Notes: a model not told the origin generated them from the letters alone. A stretch of DNA of 64,000 nt from Mitsuaria chitosanitabida ATCC BAA-476 = NBRC 102408 (GCF_001598255.1 NZ_BCYP01000016.1:1-64000), one strand, 5' to 3'. Positions 16,773-25,351 are shown, counted from the stretch's first letter. A program made the numbers and translations.

Positions 16773-17323
16773 TGCGGGTCGTCCTGGTCGCCTCGGCCGC
16801 GGCGGCGGCCGTCTCGCTGCCGACGGTGGCCTTCGCGGTCGAGTACCAGACCGCGGACGTCGCCGCGCGGCGGATGTTCCCCGACGCGGACGCCTTCGAC
16901 GCGCGCGCGGTGACGCCGGACGCGGCGGTGCTCAGGCAACTGGACGCGCAAAACGCGCGCGGCTCGAGCCGCGAATGGACCGTGCGCGTCGCCCGGCATG
17001 GCGGCGCGCTGCTCGGCTATGTCGTCGTCGATCGCACCATCGGCAAGGCCGAGGCCATCGACTTCGCCGTGGCGCTGACGCCCGACGGCACGGTCAAGGC
17101 GGTCGAGATCCTCGCCTACCGGGAAAGCTACGGGCACGAGATCCGCCTGCCGTCGTGGCGGAAGCAGTTCGTCGGAAAGACGGCCGCGGCGCCGATGCGG
17201 ATCGGCGACGACATCGCCAACATCAGCGGCGCGACGCTCAGCTGCACCCATGTGACCGAGGCCATCCGGCGCATCGTCGCGATGGTCACCCTGATGCGGC
17301 GCGCGGAGGCGCTGCCGACGTGA
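16772..17323 (+). CDS. Periplasmic FMN-binding domain protein
   Basis: 183 residues with a signal peptide (LVASAAAAAVSLPTVAFAVE). It has a single FMN-binding domain with flavinylation motif ISGATLS (T155 the expected attachment point), preceded by the usual GKTAAAPMRIGDDIAN. In this family (RnfG/NqrC/PA-type periplasmic carriers) ApbE links FMN to the threonine through a phosphodiester bond. The apbE gene overlaps its stop codon, so enzyme and substrate are made together. It probably passes electrons in the periplasm, perhaps from the PepSY membrane protein encoded convergently. Confidence 0.88.
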   Translation: MRVVLVASAAAAAVSLPTVAFAVEYQTADVAARRMFPDADAFDARAVTPDAAVLRQLDAQNARGSSREWTVRVARHGGALLGYVVVDRTIGKAEAIDFAVALTPDGTVKAVEILAYRESYGHEIRLPSWRKQFVGKTAAAPMRIGDDIANISGATLSCTHVTEAIRRIVAMVTLMRRAEALPT

Positions 17324-18066
17324 GCCCGCCCGCCTGGTCGCGCCGCGCGCAGCCGCTGCTGGGCACGCTGGTCGAGGTCGGGGTCCCGTTCGCGCTCGAC
17401 GCCAAGGCCGACGCGGCCTTCGACCGGATCCGCGAGGTCGAGGCGGCGTTGTCGCGCTTCCGCGCCGACAGCGACATCGGCCGATTCAACGCCTTGCCCG
17501 CCGGCGCCTCGCTGGCCATCGGCGAGGACGCGCGATGCGTGCTCGCGGCGGCGGCCTCGCTGCGCGAGGCGACCGACGGACGCTTCGACATCAGCATCGG
17601 CACGGGCGTCCACGATTGGGCGCTCGACGGCATCACGCTGCGCAAGCTCGCCGAGGGCGTCCGGCTGGACCTCGGCGGCATCGGCAAGGGCCACGCGGTG
17701 GATATGGCGATCGAGGCGATGATCGCGGCCGGCGTCGCGTCCTGCTGGGTGAACGCGGGGGGCGATCTCCGTGTCCATGGGGAGCTCGCGCTGCCCGTCC
17801 ATCGGCGCGACGAGGCCACCGGCGGCGCCGAGCCCTTCGCGCTGCTGAGCGATGGCGCGATGACCACCAGCCACCTCGGCGATTGGCAAGTGACCGTCGC
17901 GGCGCCGCGATGCCTGTGGGCCGATGCGCTCACCAAGGTCGTCGCGTTCAGCGGCGATGTCGAGCACCCGCTGCTCGCCACGCACGGCGCGAGCGCCTGG
18001 CGGCGGCCGATGGCCGCGCGGTCTCAGGCGGACGCCGAGGCCGAGGACAGCGACGCCTCGCGCTGA
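17320..18066 (+). CDS. apbE: FAD:protein FMN transferase
   Basis: 248 residues from GTG 17320, overlapping the previous stop by four bases. It transfers FMN from FAD to a threonine in the FMN-binding motif of partner proteins; Mg-dependent. Family motifs seen: LLGTLVEV at the N-terminus, FDISIGTGVHDW, VRLDLGGIGKGHAVDMAIE and the NAGGDLRVHG loop, then ALTKVVAFSG near the C-terminus. No signal peptide is visible, and it is shorter than the usual 330-350 residues, so it may act in the cytoplasm or be a compact variant. Its 3' end overlaps the convergent PepSY gene by 43 bp. Confidence 0.9.
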   Translation: MSPPAWSRRAQPLLGTLVEVGVPFALDAKADAAFDRIREVEAALSRFRADSDIGRFNALPAGASLAIGEDARCVLAAAASLREATDGRFDISIGTGVHDWALDGITLRKLAEGVRLDLGGIGKGHAVDMAIEAMIAAGVASCWVNAGGDLRVHGELALPVHRRDEATGGAEPFALLSDGAMTTSHLGDWQVTVAAPRCLWADALTKVVAFSGDVEHPLLATHGASAWRRPMAARSQADAEAEDSDASR

Positions 18067-19328
18067 CGGCGCTTGAGCGCGGTCTGGCGCGCGAGCTTGC
18101 GGCGACCCAGGTAGAGCCACCAGCCGGTGATGGTGAACGCCGGCAGCATCAGCGCCGCGATCATCATCACGACGCGCCCCGGCAGACCGAAATAGGTCCC
18201 CATGTGCAGCGGATAGATGGCCGCCAGCGCGCGGCCGCCCAAAGGTTTTTCGGCGAATCGCTCGTCCTGCGTGAGCGCCCCGTCCTGCTTCAGCGTGGTC
18301 TTGTTGCGGGCGCGTTCATGCGGCGCGTCGGAGTCCAGCCAGGTGACGACGACCGCGGCCTTGGGGGTCGCGGGCACGCGCACGCTGGCTTCGGTCCAAC
18401 CGGCGGTCGCGAGCGCCCGGCCCGACCCGTCGATGCGCGCGACGCTCTCGAAGGTCCGCCACGCGGCATCCAGGCGAGGCGAAGGGGACGATTCGGTGGC
18501 GGGCGCGCCATCCGCCTCGCCGTTGCCTGACTTGCCGGCACCCTCGCCGGCCGCGGCGCCCGCGTCGGACTTCCTCGCGTGCTTCGGCTTCGCGTCCCTT
18601 CCGTCCTTGGCGTCCTTGGCGCCGGCCATCGCCACGCGCGGCGCGCGGGGCTTGCCGAGCCAGGCGCTCACCGGATCGCGCACCGCGTCGAAAGACCAGT
18701 AGATGCCGGTGGCGGTCAGCACCAGGTACAGCGGCAGGCAGGCGGTGCCGACGACCAGATGCAGCCGGCGCCACATCGCGCGGCCTTCCAGCTTGGGGTC
18801 GACATGCCACCACTGGCGCCAGTCCGTCAGCTGGCGCGGCCAGCGCAGGTAGAGGCCCGTCAGGGCCAGCAGCATCAGGCCGATGGCCAGCGTGCCGGCG
18901 ACCACGCGACCAGGTTCTCGCGGCAGCAGCAGCCAGCGGTGCAGCGCTTCAGTGGTCTCGAAGAAGTCGGCGCCGCGGAGCTCGGGGAGCGTGGCACCGG
19001 TGTAGGGGTCGAGGTAGAGGGTCTCGCCCCGGCGCTCGCCCGCCTTGGCGGCGAGGATCACGCGGGCCGCGCGGCCGGGTTCGGCATAGAGGGCGAGCGT
19101 GGTGGGCTTCTCATGGGGATGGGCCGTCGCGAGCGCATCCAGCAGACCGTCCGGGGTCAGCGGGGAATGGGCGCGTGGCGCGACCTGGCGACCGCCGGGG
19201 TTCAGCGCGTCGAGCAGTTCCTCGCGGAAGGACAGCACCGCGCCGCTCAGGCCGATCAACAGCAGCAGGCTGCCGGCCGTGATGCCGATCAGCCAATGGG
19301 CTTGTGTCCAGAATCGTTTCGCGGTCAT
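18024..19328 (-). CDS. PepSY-associated transmembrane protein (iron-regulated, PiuB/FpvG-like)
   Basis: 434 residues, about four membrane helices: 14-35 (LIGITAGSLLLLIGLSGAVL), about 150-170, about 200-222 and about 385-410. Conserved PepSY_TM pieces are present: SFREELLDALNP, LHRWLLLP, GLYLRWPR, RRLHLVVG, IYPLHMGTYFGLPGR and a final TGWWLYLGRRK. Members of this family act as inner-membrane reductases for ferric siderophores (FpvG, FoxB) and are usually iron-regulated. The periplasmic loop carries a Lys/Ala/Gly-rich low-complexity insert (about 240-285). It lies downstream of the receptor cluster and convergent with the FMN-binding/ApbE operon, with which it may form an electron path. Confidence 0.88.
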   Translation of the reverse strand: MTAKRFWTQAHWLIGITAGSLLLLIGLSGAVLSFREELLDALNPGGRQVAPRAHSPLTPDGLLDALATAHPHEKPTTLALYAEPGRAARVILAAKAGERRGETLYLDPYTGATLPELRGADFFETTEALHRWLLLPREPGRVVAGTLAIGLMLLALTGLYLRWPRQLTDWRQWWHVDPKLEGRAMWRRLHLVVGTACLPLYLVLTATGIYWSFDAVRDPVSAWLGKPRAPRVAMAGAKDAKDGRDAKPKHARKSDAGAAAGEGAGKSGNGEADGAPATESSPSPRLDAAWRTFESVARIDGSGRALATAGWTEASVRVPATPKAAVVVTWLDSDAPHERARNKTTLKQDGALTQDERFAEKPLGGRALAAIYPLHMGTYFGLPGRVVMMIAALMLPAFTITGWWLYLGRRKLARQTALKRRQREASLSSASASA

Positions 19329-19349
19329 CGCGGTGTCCTCGCCTTCATG

Positions 19350-20138
19350 TCATCTCTGACCCGCCGCCCACTCGATCGCCGCATCGAACAGCGTCCGGCC
19401 GGCCGGCGAGAGGTTGGTGAAGGTCTCGTTGTCGAGGAAGACCATCACCCGTCGCGCGGGCGCGAGCGATTCGTAGTCCATGGTCGCGCCCCGCTCGTAG
19501 CCGAAGACCGCCGCCTTGGACGGCTCGCCGTAGACCGTCGCGATCACGCTCGCGCCGGGGCCCGGTCGGCCCCAGCCGATGCCCGCCTGCTTCACGTAGA
19601 CGTTCGCGATCCCCGCCGGCAGGCCGCCCGCCATCGGATGCGGCGCGTTGACGATCCACAGGAAGCGCTCCTTGACCTCGGCGCCGAAGTCCACGTCATG
19701 CTTCTTGCCCGTCATCGCGAGGTCGTCCAGGAAGTCGTTCTCCCAGGTCAGCAGCGGCACCGGCAGCTGACGCCACGCCGGGTTCAGATCCTTGCTCGAC
19801 ACCGTCGACGAGATCACCACCAGCGCCGCCGACCGTGCTGTCGCGGGATCGACCCGCTGGTCCTCGACACGCACCGTGAAGCCGCGTTCGCGCAGGTGCG
19901 CCGCGACGGCGTCGTCGACCGACTGATTCGGTCCACCGCGCTGGATCACCAGCACCAGCTCCGGACCTGCGCCCGTGGCCGCGGACGAGCTCCCGGCGCC
20001 GGCCCTTGCCTCGCGGGCGACTTCCCCAGCCTGGCCATCGCCCCGGATGGGGCTCGCGGCCCCGGCCGGGGCCGCCATCGACAGGCAGCCGGCGCCCAGC
20101 ACGCCGGCCACGATTCGGAACAGACCTCGCCGCCTCAT
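19350..20138 (-). CDS. Secreted ThuA/glutamine-amidotransferase-fold-like protein
   Basis: 262 residues with signal peptide (LFRIVAGVLGAGCLSMAAPAGAA) and a low-complexity linker to about residue 55. The rest follows the pattern seen in class I amidotransferase-like folds: a GPELVLVIQRGG first strand, DDAVAAHLRERGFTV, ALVVISSTVSSKDLNPAW, PLLTWENDFLDDLAMTG, and NAPHPMAGGLP near the C-terminus. No catalytic cysteine is apparent at the nucleophile position, so it may bind rather than hydrolyse. It starts one base after the TonB receptor stop codon, hence the same operon. The exact function is unknown; a role with the receptor's ligand is inference. Confidence 0.6.
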   Translation of the reverse strand: MRRRGLFRIVAGVLGAGCLSMAAPAGAASPIRGDGQAGEVAREARAGAGSSSAATGAGPELVLVIQRGGPNQSVDDAVAAHLRERGFTVRVEDQRVDPATARSAALVVISSTVSSKDLNPAWRQLPVPLLTWENDFLDDLAMTGKKHDVDFGAEVKERFLWIVNAPHPMAGGLPAGIANVYVKQAGIGWGRPGPGASVIATVYGEPSKAAVFGYERGATMDYESLAPARRVMVFLDNETFTNLSPAGRTLFDAAIEWAAGQR

Positions 20139-20139
20139 C

Positions 20140-22686
20140 TCAGAAGTCCATGGTCGCCATCAGCGACACCTGACGGGCGTCGCCCATCGACACGTTGTAG
20201 GTGTTGACGCTGGACGTGTAGTAGTTGCGGTCGAACAGGTTCTTGACGTTGAGCTGCAGCTTCAGCGGCCGGCCGACGGCCCGCGTCTCGTAGGTCGCGA
20301 ACGCGTCGGCCACGCTGTAGGCGGGCAGCTCGAAGCTGTTGGCCGAGTCCCCCGGCCGCTTGCCGATGTAGCGTCCGCCGCCGCCGATGCGCAGCTTGCC
20401 CGGGCCCACCTGGCCGAAGTCATGCACCACCGACAGCGAGGCGGTCTGGCGCGCCACGTTCCACAGCCGCAGGCCGGCGTAGAGCGGGTCCTCGGTGGTC
20501 TTGGCGTCGACATAGGCGAAGGCCGCGATGCCCTCCCAGCCGCGCGCGATCTGTCCGGCGAGGTCGAACTCCAGCCCGCGCGAGCGCGCCGCGCCGGCCG
20601 TGCGCCAGTCCGTCTGCTTCGTCGCGTCGTTGTACTGCGAGACCAGCACGTTGCGCTTCTTGATGTCGAAGAGCGCGACCGTGCCGGTCACGCGGCCCGG
20701 CAGGTCCAGCTTGGCGCCGACCTCGACCGACTTGCCCTGCTCGGGATGGACCGAGGCGTCGATCACCATGCCCGAGGCCAGCGGCGCGATCGTCGATTGC
20801 GGCTTCAGCGAGGTCGAGTAGCTCCCGTAGACCGAGAACACGTCGTTCACCGCATAGACCAGGCCCACGCGCGGCAGCCACTTGTCGCCGCGGGTGTCGG
20901 TGTTCGCCTTGAACGGCCGGCCGCGGCCCGCCTCCTGCGTCCAGTGCTGGTAGCGCAGGCCGCCGACCAGGGTCCAGTGATCGTCCAGCCGCAGCGCGTC
21001 CTGGAAGAACACCGACTGGTTGTGCAGCTTGTCGGTCTGGTCGCTGTCGCTGGCCGAGATCGTCTGCGACGGCAGCTCCGTCCCGTAGACCGGGTTCAGG
21101 TAGCTGAAGGTGGTCTTCACCGCCTGGCGCAACAGATCGCGGCGATAGATCAGCCGGTACTCGGCGTCCGCGCCGAACTGCAGCTCATGCGTCAGCGCGC
21201 CGGTGCGGACCTTGCCGTCGACATAGGCCGTCGCGTAGTTGTCGGTGCTCAGCGCGCCCCAGGTGCCGTCGTTGCTGCGGGTCAGCGTGCCGGTCCTGGT
21301 GTTGACGCCGTTCACGCGCAGCTGGTTGGCGTCATAGGTCTCGCGGTTGACGCTGGCGTTCACGTGCGCCGCCCAACCACCGCCCAGCTGATGGTCCACC
21401 GACAGCTGGCCCAGCCAGGACTGGCCGTCCATCTGGTTGAAGGGCTCGTCCAGGCGCTGGGTCTTGGGGACCGGCAGCGGCTGCTTGGTCGCCGGATCGA
21501 GCGCGGTGCCGCGGTCGAAGGGCGTCAGGTAGTTGCGGTACTCGACCCAGAGGACCGCCTGGGTGTCGCGGCCGTACCAGGCGACCGAGGGCGCGACCAG
21601 GGTCTCGCGATGGGTGCCGAAGTTGCGCCAGTAGTCCTCGTTGATCTGGTCGACGACCAAGCGATAGGCAAGACCTGTCCCCGCGTCGGCGGGATCGGCG
21701 GCGCCGATGCGGCCGGTGGTGTCCAGCGTCTCGCCGATGCCGGTCTTGCCGCCGGCGTAGCCGGAGCCCAGGACGGACACCGTGGTGCGGGCGGTCAGGC
21801 GCGGCTTCTTGCTGACGATGTTGATGACGCCGCCCGGATCCATGATCCCGTAGAGCAGCGAGGACGGGCCCTTGAGCACTTCCACGCTCTCGGCGGCGGC
21901 GTTCATGCCCCGGCCCTGCACCAGCGGCATGCCGTTGTGCATCACCGAGCCGTCGCGATTGCCGCCGAAGCCGCGCTTCATGATGGTGTCCTGCGTGCTC
22001 GCGAGCGTATTGCCCTGCGTGATGCCGCTGACGTTGTAGAGCGCGTCGTCGAGGTTGCGCGGGCGCTGGTCGCGGATGACCTGGGCGGAGACCACGTTCA
22101 CCACCTGCGGGATGTCCAGCATGGAGGCCGTCGTGCGCAGCGTCGACGCGTCGGGCGTGGGCTGGTAGCGGCGATCGGCCTCTTCCGGCGCCGGCGCGGC
22201 GCGGGCGACCACGCGCACCGGCGGCAACGTGATGTCGGCCTCGCGCGCGGGCGTCGAGCCGGCGGCCGCGGTCGACGCGGTGCTCCCCTGCCGGCGCAGC
22301 GTGTAGACGCCGTCGGCGCTGGCCACGGCGACCAGGCCGGAGCCCGAGAGCAGCGCGGCGAATCCGCTCGCGACCGTGTGGGCGCCTTGCAGGCCGCCGG
22401 TGCCGAGGTCGCGCGTGAGCGCGGGATCGAAGGACAGCGCGACGCCCGAGGCGGCGGCGAAGCGCGCCAGCGCGACCGACAGCGGGCCGGCGGCGATGCG
22501 GTAGTCGCGCTGGGCGGTGGCCGAGGGCGCGGCGGCGGTCGGCGCGGCCGCGCCTTGGGCACGGACCTCCGGCGCCATCGCGGCGCCGGCGAGCAGCAGC
22601 ACGGCCAGGCCGACCGGAGTCAGGCGGGCGGCGGAGTCAAACGGGAACGGCAGGGAAGACGGCAGGGAGGACGACGTCGGCGTCAT
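20140..22686 (-). CDS. TonB-dependent siderophore receptor with STN signalling domain (FecA/FpvA-like)
   Basis: 848 residues. Signal peptide about 1-44, then an STN domain (about 52-105, from YRIAAGPLSVALARFAAASG), a TonB-box-like ITLPPVRVV, plug (about 150-300, with NVVSAQVIRDQRPRNLDDAL and GPSSLLYGIMDPGGVINIVSKKP) and a 22-strand barrel ending ASLMATMDF-like with terminal F. Receptors of this build import ferric siderophores and, through STN, signal to a FecR-type anti-sigma factor. FecR and FecI genes lie immediately upstream on the same strand. ATG 22686 is preceded by AAGGAATCTCC. The ligand is not predictable from sequence by eye. Confidence 0.93.
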   Translation of the reverse strand: MTPTSSSLPSSLPFPFDSAARLTPVGLAVLLLAGAAMAPEVRAQGAAAPTAAAPSATAQRDYRIAAGPLSVALARFAAASGVALSFDPALTRDLGTGGLQGAHTVASGFAALLSGSGLVAVASADGVYTLRRQGSTASTAAAGSTPAREADITLPPVRVVARAAPAPEEADRRYQPTPDASTLRTTASMLDIPQVVNVVSAQVIRDQRPRNLDDALYNVSGITQGNTLASTQDTIMKRGFGGNRDGSVMHNGMPLVQGRGMNAAAESVEVLKGPSSLLYGIMDPGGVINIVSKKPRLTARTTVSVLGSGYAGGKTGIGETLDTTGRIGAADPADAGTGLAYRLVVDQINEDYWRNFGTHRETLVAPSVAWYGRDTQAVLWVEYRNYLTPFDRGTALDPATKQPLPVPKTQRLDEPFNQMDGQSWLGQLSVDHQLGGGWAAHVNASVNRETYDANQLRVNGVNTRTGTLTRSNDGTWGALSTDNYATAYVDGKVRTGALTHELQFGADAEYRLIYRRDLLRQAVKTTFSYLNPVYGTELPSQTISASDSDQTDKLHNQSVFFQDALRLDDHWTLVGGLRYQHWTQEAGRGRPFKANTDTRGDKWLPRVGLVYAVNDVFSVYGSYSTSLKPQSTIAPLASGMVIDASVHPEQGKSVEVGAKLDLPGRVTGTVALFDIKKRNVLVSQYNDATKQTDWRTAGAARSRGLEFDLAGQIARGWEGIAAFAYVDAKTTEDPLYAGLRLWNVARQTASLSVVHDFGQVGPGKLRIGGGGRYIGKRPGDSANSFELPAYSVADAFATYETRAVGRPLKLQLNVKNLFDRNYYTSSVNTYNVSMGDARQVSLMATMDF

Positions 22687-22841
22687 GGAGATTCCTTGGG
22701 CGGCCGATCGGACGGGAGGTCCATGAGGGGGTCGGCGCGCGGGGCGTTGATCGGCTTGGCTTTCGGCTGCTGGAAAGAAGGCCGGACGAGCCGCGAAAAC
22801 ATGAAAGGCCCCGTGAGAAAAACAGTGGCGGGATCGGCCAC

Positions 22842-22859
22842 AGGCATCGGCCGATGCCT
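22842..22859. promoter_or_regulatory. 18-bp perfect palindrome in the fecR-receptor gap
   Basis: AGGCATCGG joined directly to CCGATGCCT, a perfect 18-bp palindrome in the 248-bp gap between fecR and the receptor gene, 156 bp upstream of the receptor start. It could be a protein-binding operator or a terminator-like hairpin after fecR. The rest of the gap shows no gene. Confidence 0.4.
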
Positions 22860-22934
22860 CGGCTGCAGGAACGGTTCGAGGAACGATGGAGATCGGGGTC
22901 GGTCCGGCCGTGGCGGTGGGGATCGGGACTTGGC

Positions 22935-23969
22935 TCAGCCGGAACGCGCCTTGACGGTGGTCCAGAAGCCGCCCCAGCGATCGACGCGCACCGGCAGCGC
23001 GGCGCTCAGCGCCGTGAGCGCCTGGTCGACGTCCCGCACCGGGAAGGCGCCGGACACGCGCAACCCGGCCACGGCCGGGTCGCAGCGCAGCCGGCCACGC
23101 CGGTAGCGCGACAGCTCGGCGATCACCTCGTCCAGCCGGGCGTTGTCGACGATCAGGCTGCCCTCGACCCAGGCGTCGGCCGCCGCCGCCAGCGGCCGCA
23201 CCGGTTCCAGACCGAGCGCGCCGATGGCGACCTGCTCATGGGCGTCGATGCGTTCGAGCATGCCGCCCCGGGTGCGCGCCTCCACCGCGCCGGACAGCAC
23301 GGCGACGCTCACCCGGTCCTCCTCGGCCCGCACCAGGAAGCTGGTGCCGAGCGCCCTCACCCGCGCCAGCCGCGTCGCCACGACCAGCGGTCGCGGATCG
23401 TGGGCGCCCGCGGCCCCACGCGCGTGCGCCGTCTCGACATGGACCTCGCCCTCATGGAGCCGGATCGCTCGCATGGCCGTGTCGAAGCGGACGTCGACGG
23501 CGCTCGCGGTATTGAGCGTCAGCACCGAGCCATCGGGCAGCTCGACGCGTCGCTGCTCGCCGACGCCGGTGCGCAGGTCCGCCAGCAGCCCGGCGCTCCA
23601 GCCCCCGAGCTCGTCGCGCAGAGGATCCCAGCCCATCGCGCGTCCGCCCGCGTACAAGCCGTAGCCCAGCGACACCGTGCCGCCGAGGCCCGCGAGCGAT
23701 CGCAGGACGGTGCGTCGTCGGGGCGCGGCGCGGCGCAGGGTCGACGCGGCCAGCGCGCCCGGCACCTCGCCCGGCGGCCCCGCCGACAGATCCCCGATCG
23801 CGCGACTGACCCCGTCGATGCGCGACCACGCCTGCTCGTGCGCGGGATCGGCGGCCCGCCAGGCCTGCCAGTCGGCGCGCTCGCGGTCGGTGGCGCTGCC
23901 CGAGGACAGCCGCACGAACCAGTCGATGGCCTCGCGCTTCGCGCGCGGATCGAGTTCCGCGGTCGTCAT
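22935..23969 (-). CDS. fecR: FecR family anti-sigma/sigma regulator
   Basis: 344 residues from ATG 23969. The open frame extends upstream to 24023 without a better site. The N-terminal cytoplasmic DUF4880-type segment has REAIDWFVRLSSGSATDRERADWQAWR; one membrane helix lies at about 88-108 (VLRSLAGLGGTVSLGYGLYA). The periplasmic FecR domain has VELPDGSVLTLNTASAVDV, the classic family motif, then the C-terminal segment FPVRDVDQALTALSAALPV (STN-contacting DUF4974-like). It relays the receptor state to FecI. The gene is 79 bp downstream of fecI and 248 bp upstream of the receptor. Confidence 0.92.
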   Translation of the reverse strand: MTTAELDPRAKREAIDWFVRLSSGSATDRERADWQAWRAADPAHEQAWSRIDGVSRAIGDLSAGPPGEVPGALAASTLRRAAPRRRTVLRSLAGLGGTVSLGYGLYAGGRAMGWDPLRDELGGWSAGLLADLRTGVGEQRRVELPDGSVLTLNTASAVDVRFDTAMRAIRLHEGEVHVETAHARGAAGAHDPRPLVVATRLARVRALGTSFLVRAEEDRVSVAVLSGAVEARTRGGMLERIDAHEQVAIGALGLEPVRPLAAAADAWVEGSLIVDNARLDEVIAELSRYRRGRLRCDPAVAGLRVSGAFPVRDVDQALTALSAALPVRVDRWGGFWTTVKARSG

Positions 23970-24048
23970 CGACACAGCGTCCTCTTGCCCAAACCGGCCA
24001 GGAAGGCCCCGCCCGTCATGCACATCGCGGCCGGCACCTGATCCGTCC

Positions 24049-24552
24049 TCAAGCGACCAGCGCGAGGCAATGCCCCATCGCCCGCGCCATGTAGTTGGCG
24101 ACGGTGCGCTCGGTCACCCGCAGGCGTTCGGCGATCTCGCGATAGCTTTGGCCCTCCAGTTGCGACAGCAGGAAGGCCTCGCGCACCGCGGCCGGCAGGC
24201 CGTCCAGCATCGCGTCCACGGCCTGCAGCGTCTGCAGCAACTCGGCGCGGCGCTCCGGCGAGGGATGGTGGTGTTCGGGAATGGTGGCCAGCGCGTCCAG
24301 GAAGGCGCGCTCGACATCGCGCCGGCGGTAGAGATCGATCACCAGCCCGCGCGCGATCGTCGCCAGATAGGCCTTGGGCTCGGCCCAGGTCGCGGTCTCG
24401 CGCCGGGCGAGCAGGCGCTCGAAGGTGTCGTGGGCCAGGTCGGCCGCCTCGTTCGCGCACCCCAGGCGCTGGCGCAGCCACGATTGCAGCCAGCCGTGAT
24501 GCTCGCGGTACAGGCTGCCGACGTGGCGCTGCAGGGTGAGGTCGGCGGACAT
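24049..24552 (-). CDS. fecI: FecI-like ECF sigma factor
   Basis: 167 residues. Start ATG 24552 gives the usual short N-terminus (MSADLTLQRHVGSLYREHHGWLQSWLRQRLG). Region 2 holds ANEAADLAHDTFERLLARRE, matching the region-2 core of FecI group sigma factors. Region 4 holds LPAAVREAFLLSQLEGQSYREIAERLRVTERTVANYMARAM. It directs transcription of the receptor operon when FecR signals ligand. A Fur-box-like palindrome sits about 98 bp upstream of the start, with a TAGAAT -10-like hexamer next to it. Confidence 0.93.
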   Translation of the reverse strand: MSADLTLQRHVGSLYREHHGWLQSWLRQRLGCANEAADLAHDTFERLLARRETATWAEPKAYLATIARGLVIDLYRRRDVERAFLDALATIPEHHHPSPERRAELLQTLQAVDAMLDGLPAAVREAFLLSQLEGQSYREIAERLRVTERTVANYMARAMGHCLALVA

Positions 24553-24616
24553 GGGCGGTCGGGCTGGGCGGCTGAATGCGCTGTGGCGGTCGCGGGGAGA
24601 AAGTCGTCGGCACGCC

Positions 24617-24641
24617 GCGCCACGGCGGCGTCCCGTGGCGC
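24617..24641 (-). promoter_or_regulatory. Hairpin in fecI leader
   Basis: GCGCCACGG-7-CCGTGGCGC: perfect 9-bp stem with a seven-base loop, 65-90 bp upstream of the fecI start and just inside the Fur-like box as read on the minus strand. It would be in the fecI mRNA leader if transcription begins near the TAGAAT at 24642-24647. Confidence 0.45.
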
Positions 24642-24649
24642 ATTCTAGA

Positions 24650-24664
24650 TGCGAATGCTTCGCA
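24650..24664 (-). promoter_or_regulatory. Fur-box-like palindrome upstream of fecI
   Basis: TGCGAA-TGC-TTCGCA, perfect 6-bp arms with three-base centre. The arms are identical to those of the site at 13965-13979 in front of the cytochrome peroxidase operon. FecI genes are classically Fur-repressed. The 352-bp gap (24553-24904) between fecI and the divergent ohr-like gene contains no other recognised feature apart from the nearby hairpin. Confidence 0.55.
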
Positions 24665-24904
24665 ACTAGCCGACCAACCCGACGAGGCGCCGGGGCGCGC
24701 GCGAATGGCGGATCGAGTGCCGCATTCCGGTGCACGGCGGACGTCACGGCCCCGGGGCAAGGCCGCTTTGTATGCCTCTGTGTCCGGCGCCCGCGCCGAC
24801 ACGCCGGGCTTCAAAACGGCGGGCGCGGTCAAACATCGGGGATACATCGGCGCTCTGAAATACGGTTCACGCAGCCGATGGCGCTGCATCACTGGAGCCA
24901 CCCC

Positions 24905-25351
24905 ATGTCCTCGACGTCCACCACCCCTTCCCACCACACCGCGGTCCAGACCCTGTACACCGCCCAGACCCGCACGACTGGCGGCCGTGACGGCCGCGGC
25001 CAGTCGGGCGACGGCCAGCTCGACGTCCAGTTGAGCCCGCCGGGATCCAGCCGCCCGGGCACCAACCCGGAACAGCTGTTCGCGGTCGGCTGGTCGGCCT
25101 GCTTCATGGGCGCGATGGGCCTGGCCGGCCAGGCGCTCGGGATGAAGCTGCCGGCCGACACGCACGTGGACGCCGAGGTCAGCCTGCGCCGCTCGGAGGC
25201 CGACGGGTACTTCCTGGCCGCGACGCTCAAGGTGGCCCTGCCCGGCCTGCCCCGCGACACCGGTCATGCGCTGATCCAGCGCGCCCACGAGACCTGCCCC
25301 TACTCGAAGATGACGCGTGGCAACATCGACGTCACGCTGGAGCTGGTGTGA
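24905..25351 (+). CDS. Ohr/OsmC family organic hydroperoxide resistance protein
   Basis: 148 residues. The two redox cysteines are present: C66 in AVGWSACFMGAMG and C131 in AHETCPYSKMTRGNIDVTL, as in Ohr thiol peroxidases. The N-terminus TLYTAQTRTTGGRDGR and NPEQLFAVGWSACF follow the Ohr subgroup closely. It reduces organic hydroperoxides using lipoylated proteins. No OhrR-type regulator gene is adjacent in this window. Start ATG 24905. The stop overlaps a possible small GTG-initiated frame. Confidence 0.92.
   Translation: MSSTSTTPSHHTAVQTLYTAQTRTTGGRDGRGQSGDGQLDVQLSPPGSSRPGTNPEQLFAVGWSACFMGAMGLAGQALGMKLPADTHVDAEVSLRRSEADGYFLAATLKVALPGLPRDTGHALIQRAHETCPYSKMTRGNIDVTLELV

Noticed and set aside
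19975-23106. 1043-codon plus-strand frame opposite the TonB receptor
   Set aside because: The receptor has STN, plug and barrel features; the antisense frame is arginine/valine/histidine-rich without domain signals.
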